Origin: Anagrus nilaparvatae
Lineage: Eukaryota; Arthropoda; Insecta; Hymenoptera; Mymaridae
DNA length: 64,000 nucleotides
Direction of reading: 5' to 3'
Assembly: GCA_022575985.1 (NCBI GenBank)
Contig: JAKSXM010000272.1
Location: 31,079,501-31,143,500 of the forward strand
In this document: piece after piece, positions 11,001-26,000 of the stretch
Layout of the letters: every line of letters begins with the position of its first letter
How positions within the stretch are numbered: position 1 is the first letter of the stretch
Notes under the pieces: generated by a model
Told to the model about the DNA's origin: nothing
Databases searched by the model: none
Seen by the model: the letters and a program-made list of their open reading frames with translations, nothing else
Translations under genes and position numbers: made by a program

Positions 11001-14000
11001 GGAGTCATTGTGCCAAATTTGCATAAGAGAAAATAATCTAAATCAGACAAGAGAAGATTGCTGTAAGAGACAAAAAAAAGCAGCTGAAAAGATGATAAAT
11101 TTTTGCTCTGAGACTTTTCCTCCTCTAGATGAAGGTGATGAAGTTACTATAACGGTACCGTCAGTTGACCGTGGGCCATTAGATTTTTCCAACATACGAG
11201 CCATCGTATTGGACAAAAAGAATGATTTATATAAAATCGGAACAAAAAACGGTGTCATAAACGGATATTTTCCGAGAACCGATTTGCATAAATGTAAATC
11301 AAAGCTAATTCAAGTTTCCGAAGTGCCTAAAGAGGTTTTAATTCCTTTACGTGAAGCTACTACTCAACAATCTATGACTGGTGGACAAGGCTTCCGCAAA
11401 CGCAACTGTAAATCATCCAAAAAATTATGCGGCATTAATAGTTGCAAATGTTTTAAGTCAGGAATTCCATGCAATTCTCGGTATCATGTAGGTCATGTCT
11501 TAATAATAAATAAAATTAAAAAAAAAAGTAAATGATGTTTAAAAAGGAATGTTTATATTAATTAAAAATTGTAACTCTATTTTTTGCAATAATTTTTCAT
11601 GTCTAAAGGCTATCGGTGTAGTAGACAACAGCTATAATTTTCGTCTACTTCACTAAAAATTTTAGGGAAGTAAGCGATCGAAAATTCCATTAGTCTACTA
11701 CGTATGATTTGGCCAAATCACTAGGGATTTGGCAAAATCACGGATTTCTCTACTTCCCTACGACAGATATAATTAATAGGTGGTTGGTTTTCACTGGAAC
11801 TGTATATTTTTTTATTGTTTACGGCACAACACTAATTATATTTTTTTTTTTTTTTATGTTTATCAAGGTCCAAAAACCTAAAATTTTCAGTGGTACTGCT
11901 ACAAATGTAAAAATAAATTCTACGTGTTATTCTTATGGGATTTTTTTATTTATGCAGACGGTGGCGACATTTTGAATGTATTATTGAAATAGCTTTCTAT
12001 TAAAGCCATAAAATTTTCTCAAACTCTGGATATCTTATTTTTTCATCAAAACATATAACTATACAAAAAATTTATAAAAAAAAATATGACATACACTTGG
12101 AGAAAATGACATGGACGGTGGTGACATTTTTTTTTTGTAAAGCTAGCTGTTTTAAAAATCTAATAGTTTTAGTTTTCATAGTTAAAGCTTTTATATTTAA
12201 AATTTTAAATTTTCCGCGGTTCTTATATGAGTAGTTAAGTAAGAAAAAAAATACAACAGTGCTTTCAAGTGCATAAATATAGAGTGCGCATCTATGAAAG
12301 GTGGAAAGATTAAAAAGAGCTAAAATCGAGGGACAGACTTATATGTGACGATAAGCTAAGAGGATTGCATGAAAATTTGTTTTGTTTAAAAAGATGAGTT
12401 TTTGGGACCTAAATACGTCATAAAAAATTTAAGTTCAAATTTTAAGCCGTTTGTTAATGCTCAAAGTTTACAGTTAAGCAAAAGGACAGCGGACGGTGGC
12501 GACATTTTGAACACATATGCTCCAGAAAATTTTTTTGTCAAGTTACCAATATATGCATAGTAGGTTGTGACTTTAAAAAAATATTATTTATGAACTTATT
12601 AAAAGAAAAAAAAGTGTAAAAGAGCTTTAGTTTTGGATATAAATGGAGGGGACACTATGTATACCGTTCCTGTGAAAAGCTCCCAGGTAAATTCTGCTAT
12701 TAATAAGCTATGTATCATCTTTTATCTATAGAGACATTGTCTTATTGCCTTTTTGAATCGTAAGTAGGATGACAAGTCTCTTATACAGGGATGAATTTTG
12801 ATCCAGAAGTTAGCATATTTTACTTAGAAAGAAAACAGCCCCCCATCCGTACTTACCATCATAGGGTCCAGATATTTTATATGGTTCTTCTTATGTTATA
12901 TGTTCATTTCGGCTGATGATGGCGTCAGTGAATATCTAATGCCATAATTGGCAGGTCTTTGTAATTGGGTAACTAGATCATTGGAGATTACTACATTACA
13001 GTAGGCCAAGTGTGGAGAAACAAGGGATTCTACAGCTATTAAGAGATAGTAATAAAGTACCTTTAGAAGACAAATCTGGCGTATATAAATTATCATGTAA
13101 TGATTGCGATAGTTTTTATATTATTAGGCAAACGAGTAGAAGATTTTCCAAGAGATTTCCAGAACATGTAACACCAATGTGCCAAGATGTAGATAAGAAA
13201 AGGATAAAATATTCTACATATACATTATACACATCGTCAGATCAAGACATAGATAAAAAAAGATCCAACTTCTCCAAACATCTACCCAACGAAAAACATT
13301 ATGTACAAATTTGGAAAAAAATATGACACCTCTTTTTATTTGTGAAAAAGGGTCAATAATGGAGGCACATGAAATGATCAATTGAAATGTAATTCTAATA
13401 CTCTGTATAATTTAGCTATAAAATATTTAAACTACGGCATAAACAATTAATAATAATAAAAATAACATCATAAAATTTAAAAATAATAAAATTGAATTTT
13501 AATATCAGTGACACGCCGAGTTTCACAGCGAGCGCTCGCAATGTTTTTACGCACACTTAGTTTAAATCTAAAATAAGTGTTATTTTAATGTTTTATGTGT
13601 TATGTTAGTGTAAAAAAGTGTAAATAATTTTACTCTGAAGATGAGACAAGAGTCTCGAAACGCGTCGGTTTAGACGAGTTAACGAAGTCACATACGGCGG
13701 ATAATACTTAGGTAAAAATTTTTTTACTATTTTTCTATTCGTGACTTGGATACCAAAATATGTTTTTTAAAAACTCTTACAGTAATTGCGAAGTGCTTGG
13801 TCTCATAGTTTTGAGACAATAAAGTACTCTGTTTACTTTTTTATTTATTTGTAAAATTCGAGGCTTCCATGAAAGTATCTTGTGAAATATAACACCAAGA
13901 CTAGTCACTTAATTGACAAAAGGAACATTGTCACCACTACAACTAACCTCAATGTTTGATATATTTAAGTTTTTAAATAATTTTACAGTATGAGAAGAGC

Positions 14001-17000
14001 CAAAAACTATTGCTTCAGTCTTTATTGTATTTAATGATAAACCATAAATATTAATCATATTTCCGACCATTTTTCCACTATTTTAGCAGATTGTGAATGA
14101 CAAGAAATACCTTGTGCAATTTCATGGACTGGTAACCTCGTAAGTGGTCTTTTAGATCATTTGTGTATATGCAAAAAAAGTGGAGGCCCAAGCACGAATC
14201 CTTGGAGTACTTCAATATTTATGTCAATGAAAGAAGATGTTGATGATTTAGATGATACGCAGATCCATCACTGTGATACGACCAAAACCAGTTTAATGGT
14301 GACTTTGAAAAGCCGGCATCCTTTAGATTTTTAAGCAATTTTGATGGAGTTACGTTATCGAAGACGAAAGCTCTATCGTAATAACATCGTTCTAAAAGAA
14401 CAGACTCTGCATGTTTACACGTGACAGAAAAACTGTTTTCGTATACATCTGATGAAAAAGACATTTACTGTCAGATTCAATGATTAAGTATTTAATTTAT
14501 CTCTGGTAGTACCGGTGTGACAGTGAATAAAAGTTTCAATCTGCGTGGTGAAGAAATCTATGTTAAAGTGATTTTATTTTTCGAGTTGTAAAAACGCAAT
14601 TAGTTAAAATGGTTTCACTTATTTCGTTGTTCCATTACATACTAAGCAAAGTTAATCAATTAGCCAAAAGCAAAAAAATTCTCTCCCTGATTGATTGATA
14701 TAACGAGATTCAAACGAACAAGACATTTAATGCAAACGAATAAAAATTTTGAATAAAATATTTTTTTCAGATTAAGTAAATTTACAAAGGATTTGAATAA
14801 AACAAGTTTTCAATAAAAGCTTGTAAAATAATGTTTCATTTAGCTTAATTAAATAAAAATTATGTGGAAATAAAAATTATAAAAGCTACTTTTTTTATTT
14901 AAAGTTGCGTTTGCAATAAATGTAAAAAAAGTTTTTACTAAATTAATAATTAAATATTTTAATTTTTACTTTATTATTACTTTAATGGCTTTTTTTCGTA
15001 AAAATATTTATTTTCTTAATTCTTTTTATATTTGAACTGTAATTTAAAAATTTTAAGCTCTATTGTTCTGAAAGCTCATATTAAGTTTTTTTTTTTTCTC
15101 TTGACAATAGCAGTATTAATTTTTGAAATTTCTAGCAAAATTAGATGAAAAAGCAAATTTTTTTGTCTAATAAGTACATAGTTTCATTCTGCTGCGTAGA
15201 AATAACCTCATTAAAAAATAATGCCCCAAATCTCAGTTTACCATTCTTGACTTTGTTGATTTACGTGCAATATGGGACATTTTTCCCTGTACTCAAAATA
15301 GAAGCTACCAAGTGGCCAAAGTAAAATAAACGTGAAAAATCAAATAAACTTAATATTTTCAACTTAGGGACCATACCATACCATACAACCATACCACGTA
15401 ATAACACAGCCTTTAATTAAGAAATTCACCCCTAAAGGATTTGTTTCTGATAAATTCTAACTTTGAGCCTTCAAAATTATTAAAATTAATTTTTCTTGAA
15501 GCTATTTTAGAAATTTATAGAATTTGTGGATAGACTCTGGGCATTCAAATTAAGTGCAAAACCATAATTTTTCAAAAAAAATTCCCCGAAATTCTTGATC
15601 AACGGACCAAAAAACACATATGAACCAAATCTGGACACTCAAAGGGAGAATACATGAAAAATAGCCTTTTATTTGCCAATTTGGTGGTTGCTAGTAATAA
15701 GACCAAGTATTAATTAAAGTATAATATTATTAGTAAATATTTTTATTTCTGGAGTAAAACTGCTATCTGTTTTAATGACAAAAAATCACCACATCGCTAA
15801 AAATATAGTTCGACTTTTGCATGCTATTTCATAAAACTTGTTAAAAAATTGAGTTAAAAGTAAAACCCAAAGATCGTTAAATTTTCGAAGTCTAAAAAAA
15901 GGATTATAAAATATAAGCCATGAAAGGAGTATGAGAGGATCAATCTGTTTAAAGTGTATATTACAAGGGCTCAAAAAGAATCATGTAATTATGATACGGA
16001 TAATAGATTAAAAAAAAAAGGTTTCTTAAATAAAAAACATTAGTATATGAAAAAATAATAAAATTAAAAAGAGCATAAAAATTATTTAAAAAAAAAAAAA
16101 AAATGTCTTATGTTTATGAACTTTTCAGATGGTTAATTTTAACGTTCCTTTTTATGCAGTAATACAAGTATAGATTTTTGCATTCTACAATATTAAAATA
16201 TATGCAGAAAGAAAAGGTTATTTTTTTCCAACGAACCTATTTTTTTCACATATTTTTTTTATATGGAATAAATAAATTTTTTATTTTTTGAGATATTATA
16301 GATTATTATATAGCACACTTTTTATTAAAAAATGGAAGATTTTTAAAACCTGGCTATAAAAATGAATTAACACCTACGCACCTTTATGATAAAATTATTT
16401 TAATGCTTTCATTCGTTTCAATTAGCAGTTAATGCTATTTTCCACTTTAATGCATACTCGATTACACGTGCTGGAAATATTAATTTTGCGTATATTCATC
16501 ACATATTATTCGGACAGAAATTCGTAATAAACAATTAACACCTCTTGCTATATCATTATATGGAATTTTAATAGCAGCTACTTTTCTTGTCACTCTATGT
16601 GAGACAACGGCTTTGAAACTTTTTATCCGAGATAATACAAGCTTTGTGTTGAAATAAATTTTTAGTCAGTAAATAAATATTCATAGAAAATCTTTCTACA
16701 TATTTTGCATCTAGATAAAAAAATCTTTTTTAGAAAATCAGTATAAAAATCAGCTTACCTACCTACTAGACATAAATTTACCTACTTAAAATTCAATAAA
16801 TTATAATCTCGAGATTTTATGTTATTTTATTAAAAAAGAATTTATTTTTAACCCAACTTAAACATTCTCACGGGAGCTCGCATAATTTACATAACTATAT
16901 AAATATTTTAGTTTTTTTATGAAAACTTAATATACACGCGATTTTAGTAAGAAAGGATAAATCAACTCTAGAAGATCGCCAAACAATGCTTTTATATTTT

Positions 17001-20000
17001 AACATTTTGGCTAAAGTCTAAAGCAAATTTTTAGACCCTACGGAATATCGATTGGTACCTTAAATAATATTTTAACAAATTGAATTACTCGATTATCGGC
17101 GCTTACCTATTGGACGATTATTTAACTTGTTACATTTTTTAATTTACAATCCTAATTTATTTTTCTCATTTAAATGTTAGACAGAAAAAAGTTAGGGAAA
17201 TAAAATCGAGAATAAAATTAAAACTTTTTTTAGTTCATTTAAATAACTGCTTGAAATTTCAAGCAAAACAACGTAACCGCGTTACTTAAAAATATTTGTG
17301 CAAATCGCAATTTGAATTCTAAAAAAGTCAACCACTTCTATTTTGTACGTGATTTACAAGACACGTGAATAAAATTTTTCTAATAATATTGATTAGCTTT
17401 CGCATACGCGGATGTTATTCAGCTTTATCAAAGCGTAATCAAAGTATATTCAACTATCCGAGATACTTAAATTTATAACTTTTTACGTTTTCTCGGTTAT
17501 TATTATTATTTGATTTAATCAAAGAACCGCACAATCGTTGAGAAAAAAAATTTTGACATTTTTTATGCAATAATAATCCAGAATCATCAAGTGCTCAGTA
17601 ACTATGTGTCAAAAAAGGAGACTGGGTGGGTTTATTGGTGCAAAAAGAATTTGAAGGATTCCTACTGACAGAAAAAAGTGCAAGCCAGTGGCCTGGAAGT
17701 GCTCAGATTTCTTGTAGAGCAAAAAAATTACAAGTACTGTAACAAAAAAAAAAATTCATTACTTGTTTATTCCTTGATTTTTTTTATTTCTAGATAAAAA
17801 ATAAAAATAAAAGTGAAGCAATATTTAGAAAAAGTATTTTAAAGTTCAAGTATAAGCTGTTATCTTTCATTAAAAAATTTTAATTATAACAATTTTTTTC
17901 AATAATAGCAGTTGTTTATAAAATAACAGTATTAAAATTTAAAATATGTGTGAATTATGTGTTAAAATTGTTTACGTATAAATTACACATAAATATTAGA
18001 AAAAAAATATTAAAATGCATTTTTGACGAATTTTCCGTACTGAAATCTAAAAATTAAAAATAACCTGTTCATTATGTCATTTGCAATCTCTTTGTGAAAT
18101 TTAATACGTACAAAAAGTCTGAAAAGTTTCTTAAGAAATTCGACGACGAGTTGCAATAAATAAGAATTTTTTATTTTTTTCAATTAATTAAACAATTTTC
18201 TAAAAATTTAATTAGTTTCTATTTTTATAAAATTATATAAAATTATATAAAATTTTTTATTGACAATCGATAAAGCTTTTATAATTAAGTACCATTGATA
18301 ATTTTTAATTAAAAAATATGATATCAATTATTCTAGTCCCTCTCGTACTCAATAAATATGACTGGAACTAAAACTTTTGATATTTTTTTTAACTCTTAAA
18401 AACTGTAAATTGTATTCAAACAAAATGTAAACAAGCAAAAACTTGTTACAGATATCAGAAACAAGGAACAATTTTGATTTTGGCTAACAAAATACGGCTT
18501 TATTTTTATTAGGCAAAATTTTTCTTCCCGGATAAAAAATTAACGAAAAGTTACAACAGTTTCTAATCAAAAATTGGGTAATGGAAACTGAGAAAGAAAA
18601 TTTTTTAGATAGGAAAAGCACAGATATTTATTAGATTTATTTTTATTAGAATTAATATTTAACGTAGCTTGAGATTGGCTGATACCTAAAAAAATGCCTG
18701 CTACCATTTTCAAAAAAATAATCGAAAGATACCAAAATTATCATAATTATACAGAGTAAAAAAAATGAACACAATATAACTACAATTTAGTAATTTGACT
18801 AAAATTTAGTAACATTACTAGTAAAATAGTTAAATAGTTTAATGTCTTTGAAAAGGTGTTCCTTTTTTTTTAAATTAAATATAAATGATAGAAAATTATA
18901 GAATTATTATTGCTGATTATAGACAAGTATAATATGTTTATAATTCTTAGAAAAAAGGAAAATATGCTCATATTATGTATTACAAACGTATATAAGTTAT
19001 ATTTAATCGTATCTGGCTGAAAAATCAATAAATTTTAATTTTACTACAAATTATTATTATATCACTAAATTGCAGTAAAATTACTAAACTATAGTTACAA
19101 ATATAGTTTTTCATTTTTTTACTGCGTACAAATTGACGCATCATGTAAAATTATTTTTTCATTTTGTACCTTAAAAAGTAAAATTAGTGTTTGGCAGGTA
19201 AAATAAGAAAATTTGAGAACTGGTCTGCTTATAGAAGCTAAAAATTGGTGGGAGAATTTGTATTTAATTTGAGCTTCGGAAAATCTTGAACTTAGTTGGC
19301 GTGGAATCTCTGATATAAAAAATTTATTTTTCAGATTCCTAGATATATCTATAATTACGTTTTACTGTGTATTTTGATTAATGACATTTCTTATACGCTT
19401 TCTTATTTGTAAAACTTTTTAATTTAGTAGAAATCCTTCAACATTTTTTTTTATCTTATTGAATCTTTTGATTTAGAAGATTTTATTTTATTGATTAACT
19501 TAACACATCTTGATACATGTGCCTAAATTTATAAATTTATTAAAAAGTTGTGTATATTTTGCAAATTAGGGTCAAGAGAATATTTAGCCCATTTTAAACC
19601 TTCCTCTGCCCAAAAATAAGATAATTGATAAATTTTAAGTCAGAAAGCTTTTTTAAAAAATTTCAAAACTTCCTACCCCATTCGTTTTACGTTAGGGCGT
19701 CATTCACCTCTCATTCACTGGTCATAACTGTCAGTGTCCATCTGGATCAATTTTCAGAACCTTGAAATCTAGATTTTTCTAAAACAGAGCCATAAATAAA
19801 TTTTGTAGAAAAATTCAATTCCAGATTCATGAAATTAAAATACATCAAAATTTAGAATGGAAGAATTTCTGAAAATTTTATGAAACCTTGTATTTCATGG
19901 TAAATTTATGCTTTTTACAAATAATAACTTTTGATATTTCATCTAACACTAATTAATAGGAATTCTGACGTATCCATTTTTCAATTCTTATAGTTTTTAT

Positions 20001-23000
20001 TATTCTGCAACAAAATATTTTGTCACTTGATTTTCAAGATTCGGAAAACTGTCCCGGATGGACAATGACAATTATTATGACCAGTGAATTCATTCGAAGC
20101 GTGAATTTTTGAAAACCTCTAAATCATATCAGATGGTCAATAGTATAAATCCTATATTGAAAATTGAAATACAATCAAGTATCTGTCGCAAAAAAAGGTC
20201 CTAAAAAGGATTATTGCATGAAAGCCAGTTTAGGAAACATATTACAATATGAATACTACACTTTTGGTTTTTGTGAAAAAAAATATATACGCTGGAAAAG
20301 CAGAAAAATTTATTTTATTGTATGTATAGACTGGCTTTTTTATTTATTTCGTTTATAATTATTGTTTTTTTTTTATTTTTGATTACGATCATTTCTATTT
20401 TTCATACCAACGAAATTCAGATTTCTATAAATAAAATAAATGAAAAAAAAAGCAAAACTAGTAGAATGAAATCTGATATCAATTATATAATAGCAGGAGT
20501 AAAAAAATTGATAAAAAAGTAAAAAATAATAATAATACCTATATAGTTTTGTCCAAATTATTGAAAACATAAAAAAAAAAATAATAATAAATAAATGTTA
20601 ACTTTCCATTGAATTAAAATCCATATTATACAGAAAGTTGCTTGAATACAATAAAATATTTTTATTTTTATAATAAATGAAAATTACAAAGCGTAGCTTT
20701 ATGTACGTGCAGCTAAATTAAAAAAAAATTATTATTTGCGGATGATAATTCGTATAGAAAAAAGCACCAACTTTCAGAACAATAAAATAAAATTTCTTTT
20801 TATTTGCTTTTTCTCACAATTTTATTGCAAACATATTCAACCTATATTTCATAACTATTTTTTAATGGTGCAAAAGTCGAACCCCATAGTTTGTCCCGCC
20901 ATTTAAAACATAGTTTCTGCAAAGCTTTTTACATTTCCTATTTATGGAGTTTTAATGGTTGGGTCTATAGTAGGTCTGTAATGTCATAAGAAATTCACTG
21001 CTGTAATGAAGAAAATGCTAATTTATTAGCTATAGGTAATTTTTACTGACCAAAAGCAAAAAAAAATCCCAATTTCAAAATAATGCTTATGAATAGTCTT
21101 TGTCGTTTCCGTCTCTTGTAGTCAAAAGCTCATAGTATTATACTTAGAAAACTTTTCTTAAATCCTAGAAAAGTATTTTATTCAATGCGACAAGCGATAA
21201 CTGCATTATTTTTTCAAGAATCATGAGGGAATCTTACAACTTTTTTCCCTTTTTTCCATTTCATTTCTTTTTCATTTAAATTTATAAACGCATAAGATAA
21301 AAAACTTCTTTCAGTTTCTTTTCATCCTATATTTTAGATATTTAAAAAAAGTTATAATTCTACAGAGAGTTTTTTTGGCAATTAATAATGCCTGCCATTT
21401 TTTGCTATTCTTTTAACAGATTAACCTTAATCTTTCTGTCAGCAGGAATTCCAATTCCGTCCTCTTCCAAAAAGTTGAATTATAAATTTGAAAAAGAAAC
21501 TTTTTTTTCTTCGTTATCTCATTATTTTTAAAAATAATTTTTTTTAATCCTTGAATCAAATACTGAGCTTTAGGATTTTTCAATAAAAATATTATTTATT
21601 AAACTTTTCAACTTTGGCAATATATTTTTTTTATTTCATATATTTTTATAGCAGTTTTTCATTTTTTAAACGAACATCAGAAACTTCCAAGAGATCGTTA
21701 CGTAAGATATCAATATATCTCGACAAATTTTAAACTAAAAAGCAATTTTTTACTTCAATTTTCAATCAGAAATTCAAAAAAAAGCTCCTGTTCGTGGGTA
21801 CTGGAGCAATTATGAGCATGGAGATAATCTATTTTTAAAAACTCGAAAAATTAAATTACATAATAATTACCTTTAATTATTGTCGTAAATAAGATAATAA
21901 ATTTTTCTTTATAAAATAAATCAATTTAAAAGCTCAATAAATACCGAATACCGCACATTATAACCAAAAAATAAATTAACTTATTAATCTTTCCAATTTT
22001 GTTTTTCATTCCAGAGCACGTAACAATTATTTTCGCATATTATTTAGCTTTGATAAATAAGAAATATATTTATGACTTTCATAAATAAATAAGAGCAAGT
22101 TGACAGACAGGAGGAGTTTCAAAGTTTTTTTTTATACGACACATAAAACTTAGATAAACGATACCGATGTAAGATAAATACGACATCAAAACAAATAAGA
22201 TCTTTTCCCATCAAATTAATATCAGTGCACAGCATTCGTTATTTCGTGCATGAAAATTTCTCAGAATCATAAATCGCATTATGCATACTTTTGATTTACA
22301 TAAATTTTTCATAAATCTTAAATATCGCAATATCAATTTTTTCAAAGTCTATTTTTGTACAGTACTCAATTTTAAAAGTTATAAACTTTTTTTTCTCATC
22401 TAATAACATTTCTTGCAATAATATTCGTTTTTGTTTTTCATTGTTTCCTAAAACGAGTATAGGTAACTATCACTTTTAAAAAAAAATAAGATTAGTGTTT
22501 TTTAACACAATTTCTTATATTTTTAGCAAATGAAAACTTTTATTCACGGAATGTTTAGAAATAAGGCTGTTGTAATCTTGAAAATGTTTTCAAATTACAA
22601 TGGAGTTCGAAAAGAGTCTACTTTTTAATTTACTCTTTTATTTATTTTAACACGCAACATGTTTGTTAGACTGACAAGAAAAAACGTTTTTTCGATTTTT
22701 TAAGGTGCTCAAGCGTGTAAAGTTGCTAAATTGAAATTAAAATTTTTTGCATCAATTTAAAAATTGGTCATTTTTGAACCAAAAATGGGAATTTGGTTTA
22801 TTGATTATAGCAATCGGTGATTGGTGATAAAAAATTACGATTTACGGAGAATGAAAAGTAACGCTTATGTAAAAAAAAATAGGACCAACCTGAAGTATTT
22901 TGGTTGAATTGGAAGATGACAGCGTTATTTGGAAAATTGCCTAAAATCTTTATTTTATGACATTGTCGTAACATTGAACTAAACTAGCACCCTTTAAAAT

Positions 23001-26000
23001 ACCCGGCTAACTAGCTGGCACTAAGGTTCCTCAAACAATGAGATTAACACATCAATATGATATCACCGATTACAACCATTCCCCGTTTACAATATTTTCA
23101 TGGAATTAAATGAGGTATCAAACCAAAAAAAAAAATATTGCAGTTTTTTTAATTTTTTTTGTTTTTTTAATTTTGAGGAAAAAATTTTGAAAAAATTCGG
23201 TATCAGATCCAAAAAATTACTATAAACAAACTTTCTAAAACTAGTACTCTCATAAAAATAAATTAGGTACGACGTCCAAAGAGAAAAAAGTTTGGTATTT
23301 TTTGTATTTTTTTGTGACGAAAATTTTTGGAAAAAAATTTTCAAAAAATTAATTATCCGATGCGAGATATCGAGTAGAAACCATATTTTCAAATATAAGA
23401 ACTTTTATGGAAATAAATGAGGTATTACATCCAAATTAAAAAAAAAAAAGTAGCTTGAGATTTTTTGATGAAAAAATTTTTGAAAAAAAAATTGGATCTT
23501 AATTCCATAATGGTTGTGAAATATTACCGATTACATACACACACACAAACGCACGCACACGCACACACGCACTCACACACACAAACACCAATACACACAC
23601 ATACATACTTTTTTTAAAAACCGGTTTTTTAGCTTCCTGAGGTCTCAAAACGTGCTTACATGCTAAAAAATCAAAAACCAAAATTTGACCCATCACAATG
23701 GTTCCTCATTGGGTACCAAAAATCTGATCAAAAATTAAAAAAATCAATTCAGGGCCATTTTGAAACACAAAACTACGATAATTAGAGGCTCAGAAAAATT
23801 CTCTGTACGTTGAACATTTATTTACCTCAAAAAATCCTAAATTTGGAATTTCAAGTTAATATATTTGGACTATAAATCTGAATCCATTAGAAATAAATAA
23901 AAATAACCTAATTAATCGTTTTTATAACCCAAAAAATATGCGTAATTCCCTTTTACAATAATTTTAAAACTTTTTTTAGTACGTAGCAGGTTTTTGACGT
24001 CGAAAAATGTCTCATTTTAACCACTAAAATTAGCCCACAACTCTTTGACTTAAAAATAATTTAAAATAAATGATACCATTTTTTTTAGCGATCAAAAAAC
24101 CTACGAAAAATACGAAATTTTATTTTTAAGCTACCCTTTCAATTTGGCAGCTTTACTTATTTTCAGCAGCTTTACACCCTTCCGACGATCTTGAGCCATT
24201 TTTTAAAAATTGAACCTGCGTTAGCAATTAATTTGGATTTTTTTTTTTCATAAAATGACACCCAAAAACTTTTTCGTCTGTCTAATGTTTTAAGATGAGT
24301 ATTTAAGGGATTAAATTAAACTTGGAATAATTTCGATTGAAAGATTAGAATAAAACTATAAGCGTTTATATACAGGGTTAGTCATTTTAATCAATGCGCT
24401 CAAGTATTTCGTAATCAAAGCAAAATAACGAAAAATGCTTCGAATGAAAATTGCTTGGTTTGAAGGGGGATACCAAATGATGTACATAAAATTTGGGTCT
24501 TAGGTTCCCAAAGCAGGACCTAACTTTGAAATTTTAAATGGAAAGTATTCTTTTTTATTTCAAATTCTGATTATGTAGAAAATTTTAGGTCCAGATATGA
24601 TTTTGGATAAAATAATAAATACTAAGCCCAATTTTTAGACCCCAAAAACTCTTTATATGGGTATAAATGAAAAAAAAAGCTATTTTTCGTAGTTAGTGCA
24701 AATTTCATTGTATGTTTGTGGTCGAGAAAGACTTTTGAAGATAATTTGAAATTTTGGGCCTTACAGATTTTAACGGTCGCATTTCAGCCTTTTGTATGCT
24801 CAAAATGAACAAAAAGGATGTTTTTTAAGTTAGGTGCCATTTTTATCGTATGTTTTTGTGGTCAATGGACTTGGTGATCATTCGAGATTTTGGGCCTTAC
24901 TGATTTTAAAAGGGCCCAATTTTGCTTTTTTTAAAAGCTCAATACGAACAAAATGATTAATTAAATGTATCCTTACATTTTTAATTTATGTTAATTGTGG
25001 GGGAAGACTTTTGATGATTATTTGAGATTTTGGGCCCTACCGACTTTAATGGAGCCAATTTAACTTTTATTAAAGCTCCAATAAAACACAAAATTATTAT
25101 TTGTAGGTACTACCATTTTTATTTTAATTTTGTTATAATGGGAAACTGTTGATAATTTGAATGATAATTTGACTTTTTGGCCCAACAGGCCTTAATGTGT
25201 CCTGCCCTAACGTCGGTAGGGTCCAAAATATCAAATGAACATCATAAGTCTTCCCCCACAATAAACTTGTAAAAAAAATGATGGGAAACATTAAAGTTAT
25301 CATTTTGTTCGTATTGAGATTCTAAAAAAACAAAATTGGGCCCTTTAAAGTCAATAAGGCCCAAAATCTCAAATGATCACTAAGTCCAATGACCACAAAA
25401 AACATACAATTAAAAATGCAGCTAACTTTAAAAACATCTCTTTTGTTCATTTTGAGCTTAAAAAAGGCTGAAATGGGACCGTTAAAATTGGTAAGGCCCA
25501 AAATTTCAAATAATCATCAAAAGTCTTTCTCGACCGCAAACATACAATAAAATTTGCACTAATACTACTTATTTATTTCAAATTCTGATTCTGCAGTAAA
25601 TTTTAGGTACAGATATAATTTTGGATAAAATAAAAAATAAAAGGCCCATTTTTAAGATCCAAAAACCCTATATACGGGTACAAATGAAAAAAAAGCTACT
25701 TTTCATAGTTAAACTCCAGTCAAAATACCAGGGGGGGGGAGGTTGTATTGTTTGCGGCCGCCACCAGATTTGGTCTACTAAAGGTTTTTTGGGTCACTGA
25801 CAATGAAAATCGGGGTCTTTTCTATGAGAAATTGGGGATTGACGCTTAAATTAGCCAAAACTACCCTTAAAGAGGGTGTTATGGCAACTTTTGCTCTAGC
25901 CCTCCAAGATTTGGTCTAATAAGGGTTTTTTGGGTCGCTGAACACTAATATTGAAGTTATAACTACGGAAAATTACCCCCTCACCCTTAAATTGGCCAAA

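Noticed and set aside
23499..23696. Minus-strand frame rich in Val and Cys
   Set aside because: It is the translation of the CA microsatellite.
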